64,000 nucleotides of DNA from Pseudophaeobacter sp965641885 (lineage in GTDB: Bacteria; Pseudomonadota; Alphaproteobacteria; Rhodobacterales; Rhodobacteraceae), in NCBI GenBank assembly GCA_965641885.1, contig OZ282574.1, forward strand, positions 4,588,001 to 4,652,000, given 5' to 3'. Every line of letters begins with the position of its first letter. The stretch's first letter is position 1. The position numbers and the translations under genes are program-made. Below are positions 8,019 through 16,672 of the stretch, in pieces. The notes under the pieces were generated by a model. It worked only from the letters and a program-made list of their open reading frames with translations, did not search any database and was not told the DNA's origin.

Positions 8019-8600
8019 CTAAATTTCTGCCGGGGGCTGTCCCGGTTCTGTGTCCGGGATAAGAGCCCTGATTTGAAAGGTGAGTTTCCCATTTGGCTGC
8101 TCCAGAATCCTGCGCAGATTGGCCTTTGACACTGACCCTTCCTGCTCCTGTGGAAGAGGGCTGTTGTGTGTGACTGTACCATCATTTCCGTACATGGTCA
8201 GGGTATGCCCCTGTCGGTTTTGCAGGCTGGGCGGGACTTTGGACAGCAGGTTGTGAGCCGTTGACAGCAGCTGATCAGAAACCGGTTTTGGTATCAAAGT
8301 CACGACCATTCGGCCGTCGTTGATCGGCCGTATGTTGACAGTCTCCGGGCTGAAATCGAAAAGGTCGGCAACCAGGCGGGATCTGCGCAGGCTTTTCCCG
8401 TCAGCCTGAGCCTGCGTGATGGAGATAACCAACCGGCAGGAGTCCAGTTGAATGTTCAACTCGGCGCCTTCTGCGGCCCATTGGGCATCCTGCAGGGCCT
8501 CCAGCGCCAATTCCTGCGGGCTTTTGGGGTTGAGGAGAAGGTAAATTGCGGCAGCTGCAAAAAGAACGCAGACCACACCAATAATATTGCCGATTTTCAA
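8019..8600 (-). CDS. Membrane-anchored hypothetical protein, probably truncated
   Basis: 193 residues, not recognised. An N-terminal hydrophobic segment (IIGVVCVLFAAAAIYLLL, 5-22) would act as a signal anchor, leaving a periplasmic domain rich in beta-type sequence (LNIQLDSCRLVISITQA at about 48-64 and RMVVTLIPKPVSDQLLS). The reading frame stays open for 81 more codons past its TAG (see the neighbouring entry), so the native protein was probably about 275 residues. It lies downstream of the SDHAF4-like gene on the same strand, 90 bases after it. Confidence 0.6.
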   Translation of the reverse strand: MKIGNIIGVVCVLFAAAAIYLLLNPKSPQELALEALQDAQWAAEGAELNIQLDSCRLVISITQAQADGKSLRRSRLVADLFDFSPETVNIRPINDGRMVVTLIPKPVSDQLLSTAHNLLSKVPPSLQNRQGHTLTMYGNDGTVTHNSPLPQEQEGSVSKANLRRILEQPNGKLTFQIRALIPDTEPGQPPAEI

Positions 8601-8690
8601 AACTGATTTCCTGAAAATGAAAGCGTTGATTGAATGTTCCTGCTGCCCAAAGCGGTATGGTGTTCCGGGGCGCTCAGGGCGGCAGGGCGA

Positions 8691-8927
8691 TCAGAAATCG
8701 ATGGCGATGCCTTTTTTCTCCCAGTCGCCATAGCGGGCCGGGTCCAGACCGTCACGGCCTCCCAGCTCGACCGGGGGTTTTGCCTTGGCTTCGGCCTCTT
8801 TGCGGCGCTCGGCGGCCTCGGCCAGGGCGCGCTGGGCGGCTGGCGGCAGATCAACTGGTGGCAGATCTACTGGCGCAGCCGGGATGGATGCAGAGGCGTC
8901 TTTAGGGTTCTGGGTCTCGTCGCTCAT
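8691..8927 (-). CDS. DUF1674 protein, succinate dehydrogenase assembly factor 4-like
   Basis: 78 residues. The C-terminus carries the family signature GGRDGLDPARYGDWEKKGIA (57-76) ending in DF. In eukaryotes the homologous SDHAF4 binds flavinylated SdhA and protects it until the complex is built; the same role is assumed for alphaproteobacteria. The N-terminal half is Pro/Ala-rich and low-complexity, as usual in the family. The start at 8927 has AAAGGAA before it; the longer in-frame reading to 9026 lacks one and would overlap the rsmB leader. It diverges from rsmB. Confidence 0.85.
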   Translation of the reverse strand: MSDETQNPKDASASIPAAPVDLPPVDLPPAAQRALAEAAERRKEAEAKAKPPVELGGRDGLDPARYGDWEKKGIAIDF

Positions 8928-9042
8928 CGCGGGTTCCTTTATGCTGCGGCCATGATATACGCCCCTCCTTGGTGGGGACAAGCCACCCCAGGTGCCTTTG
9001 GCTTTGGCCAGCAGGGCGCGCGTCATGCGAAGGAGAGCAGCA

Positions 9043-10305
9043 ATGTCCGATGGAACCCAGGCCCGCCGTACGGTGATTTACCTGTTGGATCAGGTTCTCG
9101 GTGAAGAGCGGCTGTTGGCGGAATGCTATGCGACAGGGATACTTGAGCGGCTGGCGCCGGAAGATCGCGCCCGCACCCAGCGCCTGACCCTGCAGACCCT
9201 GCGCAGCCTGGAACGCGCCGATCGCGTGCTGCAAAAGCATCTGAAGAAATCAACGCCTCTCACGGTGCACAATGCGTTGCGTCTGGGCACAGTAGAGCTG
9301 TGCAATGGGGCCGCCGCACATGGTGTGGTCAACGATATGGTCGCGATTATCTCTAAACACCGCCATCACGGCAAACTCAAAGGACTGGTCAATGCGGTGC
9401 TGCGCAAGGTGGCGGATCAGGGCCCTGCGGAATGGGCCAAGCTGCGGGTGCCACGGCTGCCAAAATGGCTGCGCAGCCCCCTGGCCCAGGCCTGGGGCAA
9501 TGAGGCCATGCTGGCCATAGAGGCGGCGCATTATGCCGGCGCACCACTGGATATCACCGGCAAGCCCGGCGCCGATCTGACGCCTCTGGGCGGCACCGTT
9601 CTGGCGACGGGATCGCGGCGACTGGTCGAGGCGGGGCAGGTTTCAGCCCTGGCGGGTTATGAGGCCGGCGATTGGTGGGTGCAGGATGCGGCTGCCGCGC
9701 TACCGGCGCAGATTTTGCGCGCGCAAGCGGGCGAACGCGTGCTGGATCTCTGCGCCGCTCCCGGTGGTAAAACCATGCAGATGGCGGCAAGTGGTGCCAG
9801 TGTGACTGCGGTAGATACCTCAGCCACGCGCATGGAACGTCTGCGCGAGAACCTCACCCGGACCGGCCTTGTGGCTGATCTGGTGGTGGGCGACGCGCTT
9901 GAACAGGCCGGGCAGTATGATGCGGTGCTGCTGGATGCGCCCTGTTCTGCCACCGGCACCATTCGCCGCCACCCGGATTTGCCCCATGCCAAGGACGGCA
10001 GCGCCTTTGGTGAGCTGATAGAGCTGCAGGCGCGGATGCTGGTGCATGCCTGGAGCCTGGTCAAACCCGGCGGTCGCATGGTGTTTTGCACCTGCTCACT
10101 GCTGCCGGACGAGGGGGAATGCCAGATTGAAGAGGCGCTTGAGATGTTCCCGGATATGACAGTGGACCGCGCGGCACTGGATGGCCTCGGCATTGATCCC
10201 GCCTGGATCACCGAAGAGGGGGGGCTGCGCCTGCGTCCGGATTACTGGTCTGAACAGGGCGGTATGGACGGATTTTACATGGCGCTTTTGCGCAAATCTG
10301 CCTGA
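9043..10305 (+). CDS. rsmB: 16S rRNA m5C967-type methyltransferase RsmB
   Basis: 420 residues. An N-terminal NusB-like RNA-binding domain (about 1-135) is followed by an RsmB/Nop2 methyltransferase domain. SAM motif I is LDLCAAPGGKT (234-244). The two cysteines of the m5C mechanism are in DAPCSATGTIRRHPD (C301) and CTCSLLPDEGE (C351). The start at 9043 is preferred over GTG 8992 and ATG 9025 because AAGGAG lies 8 bases before it. It leads the run heparinase, purH, lspA and lipoprotein; spacing to the next gene is 105 bases, so a separate promoter there is possible. Confidence 0.93.
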   Translation: MSDGTQARRTVIYLLDQVLGEERLLAECYATGILERLAPEDRARTQRLTLQTLRSLERADRVLQKHLKKSTPLTVHNALRLGTVELCNGAAAHGVVNDMVAIISKHRHHGKLKGLVNAVLRKVADQGPAEWAKLRVPRLPKWLRSPLAQAWGNEAMLAIEAAHYAGAPLDITGKPGADLTPLGGTVLATGSRRLVEAGQVSALAGYEAGDWWVQDAAAALPAQILRAQAGERVLDLCAAPGGKTMQMAASGASVTAVDTSATRMERLRENLTRTGLVADLVVGDALEQAGQYDAVLLDAPCSATGTIRRHPDLPHAKDGSAFGELIELQARMLVHAWSLVKPGGRMVFCTCSLLPDEGECQIEEALEMFPDMTVDRAALDGLGIDPAWITEEGGLRLRPDYWSEQGGMDGFYMALLRKSA

Positions 10306-10410
10306 GGATCCCCGTCAGGGCGTATTCATCGGTGACTTGACGCATCAACGCCGCTATTCTTTTGCCTAAACGCCGGCACTTAATAGCACAGAAGGCGTGA
10401 GGCAGAGCGC

Positions 10411-12159
10411 ATGTCCAGATACGATAGAGTGGCGGGTCGCGGAACCCGTATGATGAATAGGCTATACGCCTGGCGTGCCCGCAAGCAGCCAGCCGCGACC
10501 GGGTTTGTCTCGCAACCCGAGCCGCGGACCATCGGCAGTTTTGCACGTGGCCGGCAGCTGGTGGCGGGAAATTTGCTCTTTGCCGGCTTTCTGGTCGAAT
10601 CAGAAACCACGGGTCTGTGGGAAGTAAACGCGCCGGATGCCGCCTTTGAGGCTGAGCGCCAGGGCTTCTCCTGGCTTGATGATCTGGCGGCGGTTGGCGA
10701 CGTTAAGGCCCGCGTCAAGGCGCAGAAATGGGTCTGGGGCTGGATAGAAACCAATGGTGCGGGACTGGGATCGGCCCTGGCCTGGTCACCGGATCTGACC
10801 GGGAGGCGGGTGATCCGCTGGATCAACCACGCTTTGTTCCTGCTCAGCAGCAAGGATCGTGCCGAGACCGAAGTCTTTTATCAATCCCTGTCGCAGCAAA
10901 CCTGGTTTTTGTCGCAGCGCTGGCAGGGAGCTTCGCCGGGATTGCCGCGTTTTGAGGCGCTGACCGGGCTGATCTATGCCGGGCTGGCGCTGCAGGGGCG
11001 TGAAGAGCTGGCGGATCCGGCCATTCGGGCGCTGGCCGCAGAATGCGACAGCCAGATTGATGCGCAGGGTGGTGTGCCGACCCGCAACCCCGAAGAGCTT
11101 TTGGAGGTTTTTACCCTGCTGACCTGGGCCGCTGCCGCCCTGCACGAGGCCGGGCGCTCGGTGCCTGCGGCCCAGACGGCTGCGATTGAACGCATAGCAC
11201 CGGCCCTGCGCACCCTGCGTCACACCGATGGCGGCTTGGCGCGGTTTCACGGGGGTGGGCGGGGACTAGAGGGCTGGCTGGATCATGCACTGGCCGCCAG
11301 TCATGTTTCGGGAGGGTATCGTGAGGGGCTGGCCATGGGCTACGCACGCCTGTCGGCCCGGCGTACCTCGGTGATCATTGACGCGGCTGTCCCGCCCAAA
11401 GGGGCCGCATCGAGCAACGGCCATGCCTCAACGCTGGCGTTTGAGCTGACCTCGGGGCGGCGGCCGCTGATCGTGAGCTGTGGTTCTGGCGAGACATTTG
11501 GCCTTGAGTGGCGCCGCGCAGGCCGTGCCACCCCCTCGCATTCAACGCTGTGCCTTGCCGGTCACTCCAGTGCCCGGCTGGCGTCTGCGGATCGCACCAC
11601 AGGCCAGGAGTTGCTGGTGGATGCGCCAACCCAGGTGCAGGTCGCTCTCGAAGAGATCGCGGATGGCAATCGTTTTCAAGGTGGCCATGATGGCTATCTG
11701 CGCGATTTTGGCCTCACCCATGCCCGCACTCTGGAGCTGTCAGATGATGGTCGTGGCCTTGCGGGCGAGGACCTTCTGGTGGCCATTGAGGAGCCGGCTA
11801 AACGGGTCTTTTCCAAAGTTCTGGATGGCGCCGGCAGCACGGGCGTTGCGTTTGAGCTGCGTCTGCACCTGCACCCCGAGGTGGATTCTGCCGTTGATTT
11901 GGGAGGGGCTGCGGTCTCGATGGCCCTCAGAAGTGGGGAAATCTGGGTGTTTCGCCACGATGGCAGTTGCGAAATGAAGCTGGAACCCAGTGTTTATCTT
12001 GAAAAAACGCGATTAAAGCCCCGTGCGGCAAAGCAGATCGTTTTATCTGGTCGCGCAATCGAGTATGCGACACGCGTCCGGTGGACGCTCAGCAAGGCCC
12101 AAGAGACGGCTGTTGCGGTGCGTGACCTGACTCGGGATGAGCCCGAGATTTTTGACTGA
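10411..12159 (+). CDS. Heparinase II/III family protein
   Basis: 582 residues. The N-terminal alpha-helical toroid region carries NLLFAGFLVE (about 50) and the WIxxW-rich helices typical of the family. The C-terminal beta-sandwich (about 300-560) contains HASTLAFELTSGRRPLIVSCG, the usual heparinase II/III-like (Pfam PF07940) signature. Characterised members are polysaccharide lyases; Rhodobacteraceae carry a version linked to purH that lacks a known substrate. No signal peptide is seen, so an intracellular role is possible. It ends 32 bases before purH on the same strand. In the whole window it is the only polysaccharide-type enzyme besides the DUF2233 protein. Confidence 0.85.
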   Translation: MSRYDRVAGRGTRMMNRLYAWRARKQPAATGFVSQPEPRTIGSFARGRQLVAGNLLFAGFLVESETTGLWEVNAPDAAFEAERQGFSWLDDLAAVGDVKARVKAQKWVWGWIETNGAGLGSALAWSPDLTGRRVIRWINHALFLLSSKDRAETEVFYQSLSQQTWFLSQRWQGASPGLPRFEALTGLIYAGLALQGREELADPAIRALAAECDSQIDAQGGVPTRNPEELLEVFTLLTWAAAALHEAGRSVPAAQTAAIERIAPALRTLRHTDGGLARFHGGGRGLEGWLDHALAASHVSGGYREGLAMGYARLSARRTSVIIDAAVPPKGAASSNGHASTLAFELTSGRRPLIVSCGSGETFGLEWRRAGRATPSHSTLCLAGHSSARLASADRTTGQELLVDAPTQVQVALEEIADGNRFQGGHDGYLRDFGLTHARTLELSDDGRGLAGEDLLVAIEEPAKRVFSKVLDGAGSTGVAFELRLHLHPEVDSAVDLGGAAVSMALRSGEIWVFRHDGSCEMKLEPSVYLEKTRLKPRAAKQIVLSGRAIEYATRVRWTLSKAQETAVAVRDLTRDEPEIFD

Positions 12160-12191
12160 GCCTACTTGAGCCTGTGAAGGACCGCCCTGCC

Positions 12192-13781
12192 ATGACTGAC
12201 CAGACCCCCATCCGCCGCGCCCTGCTATCCGTATCCGACAAGACCGGTCTCATCGACCTCGGCAAGGCGCTCACCGCACGCGGCGTTGAGCTTTTGTCCA
12301 CCGGGGGCTCTGCTAAGGCCCTGCGCGAGGCTGGCCTCACGGTCAAAGACGTGGCTGATATCACGGGCTTTCCTGAAATGATGGATGGCCGGGTAAAGAC
12401 CCTGCATCCCATGGTGCATGGCGGGTTGCTGGCGCTGCGCGACAATGCCGATCACGTCAAAGCCATGCAGGAACACGGTATTGCTCCTATCGATCTGTTG
12501 GTCGTAAATCTCTACCCCTTTGAAGAGACCGTGGCCAAGGGCGCCGATTATGACACCTGCATCGAGAACATCGACATTGGCGGCCCTGCGATGATTCGCG
12601 CCGCCGCCAAAAACCACGGTGATGTCACCGTTGTTGTGGATGTTGCCGATTATGACACACTGCTGGGCGACATGGATCAGCACGATGGCGCGACGTGCCC
12701 CAAGTTCCGCAAGAAGCTGGCGCAGATTGCCTATGCCCGCACCGCCGCCTATGACGCGGCCGTCTCCACATGGCTTGCCGGTGCGCTGGAGCTGGAAGCA
12801 CCCCGTCGCCGCGCCTTTGCCGGTGAGCTGAAGCAGACTCTGCGCTATGGCGAAAACAGCCACCAGAAAGCAGCGTTTTATACCGATGGCACCGATCGTC
12901 CCGGCGTGGCCACAGCCCAGCAGTTGCAGGGCAAAGAGCTGTCCTACAACAATATCAATGACACGGATGCCGCCTATGAGCTGGTCGCCGAGTTTGACCC
13001 AGCCGAGACCGCAGCCGTGGCGATCATCAAGCACGCCAACCCCTGCGGTGTCGCCAAGGGTGCCACCCTGGTTGAGGCCTACCAAAAGGCGTTTGACTGT
13101 GATCGTACCTCGGCCTTTGGCGGTATTGTGGCGCTGAACCAGCCACTGGACGCCGAAACCGCTGCCAAGATTGTCGAGATCTTTACCGAGGTGGTGATTG
13201 CGCCGGGGGCGTCCGATGAGGCCAAGGCGATCTTTGCTGCCAAAAAGAACCTGCGCCTGTTGCTGACCGATGGTCTGCCCGACACCCGCGCGGCGCTCAC
13301 GGCCTATAAACAGGTTGGCGGCGGCGTTCTGGTGCAGGACAAGGACGTGGGCTATGTCGGCATGGATGACCTCAAGGTTGTCACCGAAAAAGCGCCGACC
13401 GAAGAGCAGATGCAGGACCTGTTGTTTGCCTGGAAGGTCGCCAAGCACGTCAAATCCAACGCCATCGTTTATGTCAAAGGCAACGCCACAGTGGGCGTTG
13501 GTGCGGGCCAGATGAGCCGCCTGGACAGTGCCAATATCGCGGCCACCAAGGCGCAGCGGATGGCAGATGTTCTGGGTCTGGACGCGAGTCTTGCCAAAGG
13601 CTCTGCCGTAGCCTCGGACGCGTTCTTCCCCTTTGCAGATGGCCTGCTCGAAGCGGCCGCTGCGGGCGCCACCTGTGTGATCCAGCCCGGTGGCTCGATG
13701 CGCGATGACGAGGTGATTGCGGCGGCCAACGAGGCTGGCATTGCTATGGTCTTTACCGGCATGCGCCACTTCCGCCACTAA
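12192..13781 (+). CDS. purH: Bifunctional AICAR formyltransferase / IMP cyclohydrolase
   Basis: 529 residues, the standard PurH length. It carries out the last two steps of IMP synthesis. The N-terminal MGS-like IMP cyclohydrolase domain (about 1-150) has LLSVSDKTGL, LLSTGGSAKAL and VKTLHPMVHGGLL; the C-terminal AICAR transformylase domain has LRYGENSHQKAAFY, KHANPCGVA and the closing DAFFPFADGL and IQPGGSMRDDEV. The start is ATG 12192 with GAAGGA upstream; a GTG six codons earlier is less likely. The stop codon lies inside a perfect 16-bp tandem duplication. Confidence 0.97.
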   Translation: MTDQTPIRRALLSVSDKTGLIDLGKALTARGVELLSTGGSAKALREAGLTVKDVADITGFPEMMDGRVKTLHPMVHGGLLALRDNADHVKAMQEHGIAPIDLLVVNLYPFEETVAKGADYDTCIENIDIGGPAMIRAAAKNHGDVTVVVDVADYDTLLGDMDQHDGATCPKFRKKLAQIAYARTAAYDAAVSTWLAGALELEAPRRRAFAGELKQTLRYGENSHQKAAFYTDGTDRPGVATAQQLQGKELSYNNINDTDAAYELVAEFDPAETAAVAIIKHANPCGVAKGATLVEAYQKAFDCDRTSAFGGIVALNQPLDAETAAKIVEIFTEVVIAPGASDEAKAIFAAKKNLRLLLTDGLPDTRAALTAYKQVGGGVLVQDKDVGYVGMDDLKVVTEKAPTEEQMQDLLFAWKVAKHVKSNAIVYVKGNATVGVGAGQMSRLDSANIAATKAQRMADVLGLDASLAKGSAVASDAFFPFADGLLEAAAAGATCVIQPGGSMRDDEVIAAANEAGIAMVFTGMRHFRH

Positions 13782-13797
13782 CCACTTCCGCCACTAA
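13766..13797. repeat. Perfect 16-bp tandem duplication across the purH stop codon
   Basis: CCACTTCCGCCACTAA is present twice head to tail (13766-13781 and 13782-13797). The first copy holds the last codons and stop of purH; the second copy fills half of the purH-lspA spacer. Because 16 is not a multiple of 3 and the first stop is intact, the protein is unaffected. Confidence 0.97.
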
Positions 13798-13815
13798 CGG
13801 GACGCGAATAGAAAA

Positions 13816-14301
13816 ATGGCAGCAGCACGTATGATTTTTTGGGGTGCCTTCTGGGCCTTTCTGTTGGATCAGGCCAGCAAATACCTGGTTATCCACTGGA
13901 TGGGCTTGTCCCAGCGCCTCAGCATTGACGTGCTGCCGCCGCTGCTGAATTTCCGCTATGGCGAAAACACCGGCATCAATTTTGGCCTGTTTGGCGGCGG
14001 CGATGAGCTGGCGCGCTGGCTTTTGATCGGGTTGTCGCTGGTGATTTGCCTGGCCTTGGTGCTCTGGGTTGGCCGGGGTCACGATAAGGGCGCCTTGATG
14101 CGGCTTTCGGCGGGGCTGGTGATTGGTGGCGCGCTAGGCAATGTGGCGGATCGTCTGCTCTATGGCTATGTGCTGGATTTCCTCAATATGTCCTGCTGCG
14201 GCCTCAACAATCCCTTTGTGTTCAATCTGGCAGATGTGTTCATTTTTGCCGGCGCTGCGGGTTTGATCCTGTTTGAAGGCCGAATGAAAAAGCCTGCGTG
14301 A
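13816..14301 (+). CDS. lspA: Lipoprotein signal peptidase (signal peptidase II)
   Basis: 161 residues with four membrane segments. It cleaves the signal peptide of prolipoproteins before the lipidated cysteine. The family blocks are DQASKYLV (18-25), NFRYGENTGINFGLF (45-59), GGALGNVADRLLYGYVLDF (104-122) and FNLADVFIF (136-144). D121 and D140 are the catalytic aspartates. It follows purH by 34 bases, and the next gene encodes a lipoprotein, one of its presumed substrates. No strong ribosome site is seen before 13816; an in-frame ATG at 13831 is the alternative. Confidence 0.95.
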   Translation: MAAARMIFWGAFWAFLLDQASKYLVIHWMGLSQRLSIDVLPPLLNFRYGENTGINFGLFGGGDELARWLLIGLSLVICLALVLWVGRGHDKGALMRLSAGLVIGGALGNVADRLLYGYVLDFLNMSCCGLNNPFVFNLADVFIFAGAAGLILFEGRMKKPA

Positions 14302-14356
14302 CCTCCTTCGGGAAATAGGCTAAAACCGCGTTGAAACTGGCGGGAGTATTGGGGAA

Positions 14357-14884
14357 ATGCGTATTCCTCTGGCAATGATTGGTCTGATTGGTGCGGTGGC
14401 TATGTCCGGCTGCGTGCAAAAAGAGCTGCGCGATATTCGCGCAACCGGCACGGGCCCGGATGAATTTCTGATCCTGCCTCCCAAACCGCTGACAGCGCCG
14501 ACGGACTATGCCGCCTTGCCGGTGCCGACGCCCGGTGGCGGAAATCTGACGGATACCAACCCACAGGCCGAGGCCGTTGCGGCCCTTGGCGGCAAGCCGT
14601 CTGCCCTGGTGGCCGGCAGCACCGGCATCCCAGCCAGCGATGCTGGTCTGGTGACCGCCTCCAGCCGCTACGGCGTGGCAGCAGATGTGCGCCAGACCCT
14701 GGCGAGCGAAGATGCGGCCTTCCTCAAACGCAAGCGCCGGGGTGGCAAAATCAAAATCGCACCGGTTGATCGCTACGAGCAGATCTATTCAAAACAGACC
14801 TTGGATCCTTTTGCGGCCAATGCAGCCTTTCGCCGCGCAGGTGTTGCGACGCCTTCCGCGCCGCCTGCACGCGTAAAAGACTGA
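14357..14884 (+). CDS. DUF3035 family lipoprotein
   Basis: 175 residues. The lipobox AMSGC puts the lipidated cysteine at residue 19. The following region (GPDEFLILPPKPLTAPTDYAALP compressed within 36-58) is the hallmark of DUF3035, a family of alphaproteobacterial lipoproteins of unknown function. The C-terminal half is low-complexity with a basic patch KRKRRGGKIKIAP. It follows lspA by 55 bases on the same strand; the pairing of a lipoprotein with its processing peptidase is conserved in relatives as far as I recall. An outer-membrane location cannot be read directly from the sequence. Confidence 0.88.
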   Translation: MRIPLAMIGLIGAVAMSGCVQKELRDIRATGTGPDEFLILPPKPLTAPTDYAALPVPTPGGGNLTDTNPQAEAVAALGGKPSALVAGSTGIPASDAGLVTASSRYGVAADVRQTLASEDAAFLKRKRRGGKIKIAPVDRYEQIYSKQTLDPFAANAAFRRAGVATPSAPPARVKD

Positions 14885-15307
14885 GAACCAGCTTTCGTTA
14901 TGGTTTGAACGTGGCTGTTTTGCACGGCGAACGTGTCGTGTTCGATGTGCAGACAGGGTTAGGATTGGGGGCTGTTTTTTAACTTTGATCCCATAGGCTT
15001 TGCGCTCATGGGAAAGGGCGTTGGATGTGTGAAATCTCTTCTCTGCCTGACGGATCTAAAGCTGTGGCCAATTCTCACGTTTGCGACAGTCCTGCTTGCA
15101 CCCCGGCCTTTTCGGCGTAGGTTGGCTATAGCCGGACCGGTTGCCTCTGTGCAGGATCGGACGTCAGTATGTGTCTGTCTGCAGATCTTTTTACCCCCGG
15201 CGTGCGTTGCGCGTGTGACAAGGTTTTGCAGTCAGATCGAACAAATTAAAGCTCAAAAATGTGCCAAAACCCTGCAGGGTTGGGTGCAACAAAAAGGAGA
15301 AAGCCGC
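14885..15307. other. Intergenic region without a recognisable gene
   Basis: 423 bases between the DUF3035 gene and the M16 operon. A frame upstream of the M16 start is open back to 15008, but its translation has cysteine-rich, non-family sequence and the strong ribosome site at 15293-15299 supports the later start. CCTGCAGG at 15273-15280 is a small palindrome. A promoter for the M16 operon must lie here; I cannot place it with confidence. Confidence 0.6.
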
Positions 15308-16672
15308 ATGATCCCACGGATTGCCCTGGCGGCCGCCGTGCTGAGCGCCAGCCTGACAGGGGCTCTGGCCCAGACACAGCAGGCTGCATCAGGACTGGAT
15401 GATCTGGTCACGACTTTTGCTCTGGAAAACGGTATGGAGGTCGTCGTGGTCGAGGATCACCGGGTGCCGGTGGTGCAGCATATGGTCTGGTATCGGGCGG
15501 GTTCCGCAGATGAGCCGGTTGGCCAATCTGGGGTTGCCCATTTTCTCGAACACCTTCTGTTCAAGGGCACCGATACCCTGGCCTCAGGAGAGTTGTCTGC
15601 AACCGTGGCGGCCAATGGCGGCCGCGACAATGCCTTTACCAGCTACGACTATACCGCCTATTTTCAGCGCGTCGCCTCGGATCGTCTTGAATTGATGATG
15701 CGGATGGAGAGCGACCGCATGGTCAATCTGCGCCTTGCCGAACAGGATATCGTCACCGAGCGTGAAGTTATTCTGGAAGAGCGTAACCAGCGGACGGACA
15801 ACAGTCCCCGCGCCTTGTTTTCCGAGCAGCTGAACGCGGCACAGTACCTCAACCATCGCTATGGACAACCGGTCATCGGCTGGCGCCACGAGATGGAAGA
15901 GTTGGATATGGCGGATGCGTTGTCGTTCTATGGCACCTATTACGCGCCCAATAATGCCATTCTGGTGGTCTCGGGCGATGTAGATCCCGAAGAGGTTAAA
16001 TCCCTGGCCGAGACCTACTATGGGGTTATCCCGGCCAACCCGGATCTGCCTGCAACCCGGCTGCGCAGTAAAGAGCCGCCGCAAAATGCGGAGCGCCGCC
16101 TGATCTTTAAGGATCCGCGCGTGGCGCAGCCCTTTGTGCAGCGCTCTTATCTGGCGCCAGAGCGGGACGCCGGTGCCCAGGAAAAGGCAGCCGCCCTGTA
16201 TCTGCTGTCCCAGCTTCTGGGCGGCGGCACGACCTCATACCTTGCCAATGCGCTGCAATTCGACCAGCAGGTGGCGGTTCATACCGGGGCCTATTATTCT
16301 GGCACCTCGCTGGATGCGACCAGCTTTGATTTTCTGATTGTTCCTGCTGATGGCGTCAGCCTTGAGGAGGTCGAAGCGGCGCTGGATGCGAGCCTGACCC
16401 TGTTCATGGAACAGGGCGTCGATGCCGAGCAGCTTGACCGGATCAAGCTACAGCTGCGCGCCTCCGAGATTTATGCGCGCGACAATGTGGATGGCATTGC
16501 CAATCGCTATGGGCGTGCCCTGACCACGGGGTTGACGGTGGAGGATGTGCAGCGCTGGCCGCAGGTCCTGCAATCTGTCACCTCTGATGAAATTATTGCC
16601 GCCGCGCAGGAACTGCTGCGCCCTGAGTCTTCGGTCACCGGGTGGATGATGCGGCAGGAGGAGGGGAAATGA
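15308..16672 (+). CDS. M16 family zinc metallopeptidase, catalytic partner
   Basis: 454 residues with a signal peptide (about 1-21, ending ALA). The inverted zinc motif HFLEH is at 78-82, and the third ligand region EREVILEERNQR lies about 75 residues on, as in pitrilysin/insulinase peptidases. A second M16 domain in the C-terminal half contains SYLAPERDAGAQEKAAALYL and LGGGTTSYL. It overlaps the next gene by 4 bases (ATGA). Bacterial periplasmic M16 pairs form heterodimers in which one chain has the zinc site and the other lacks it, which fits this pair. AAAGGAG lies 9-15 bases before the ATG. Confidence 0.93.
   Translation: MIPRIALAAAVLSASLTGALAQTQQAASGLDDLVTTFALENGMEVVVVEDHRVPVVQHMVWYRAGSADEPVGQSGVAHFLEHLLFKGTDTLASGELSATVAANGGRDNAFTSYDYTAYFQRVASDRLELMMRMESDRMVNLRLAEQDIVTEREVILEERNQRTDNSPRALFSEQLNAAQYLNHRYGQPVIGWRHEMEELDMADALSFYGTYYAPNNAILVVSGDVDPEEVKSLAETYYGVIPANPDLPATRLRSKEPPQNAERRLIFKDPRVAQPFVQRSYLAPERDAGAQEKAAALYLLSQLLGGGTTSYLANALQFDQQVAVHTGAYYSGTSLDATSFDFLIVPADGVSLEEVEAALDASLTLFMEQGVDAEQLDRIKLQLRASEIYARDNVDGIANRYGRALTTGLTVEDVQRWPQVLQSVTSDEIIAAAQELLRPESSVTGWMMRQEEGK

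Noticed and set aside
15008..15307. Extended N-terminus of the catalytic M16 gene
   Set aside because: AAAGGAG directly before 15308 and a normal signal peptide from that ATG fix the start; the upstream translation is Cys-rich and unlike the family.
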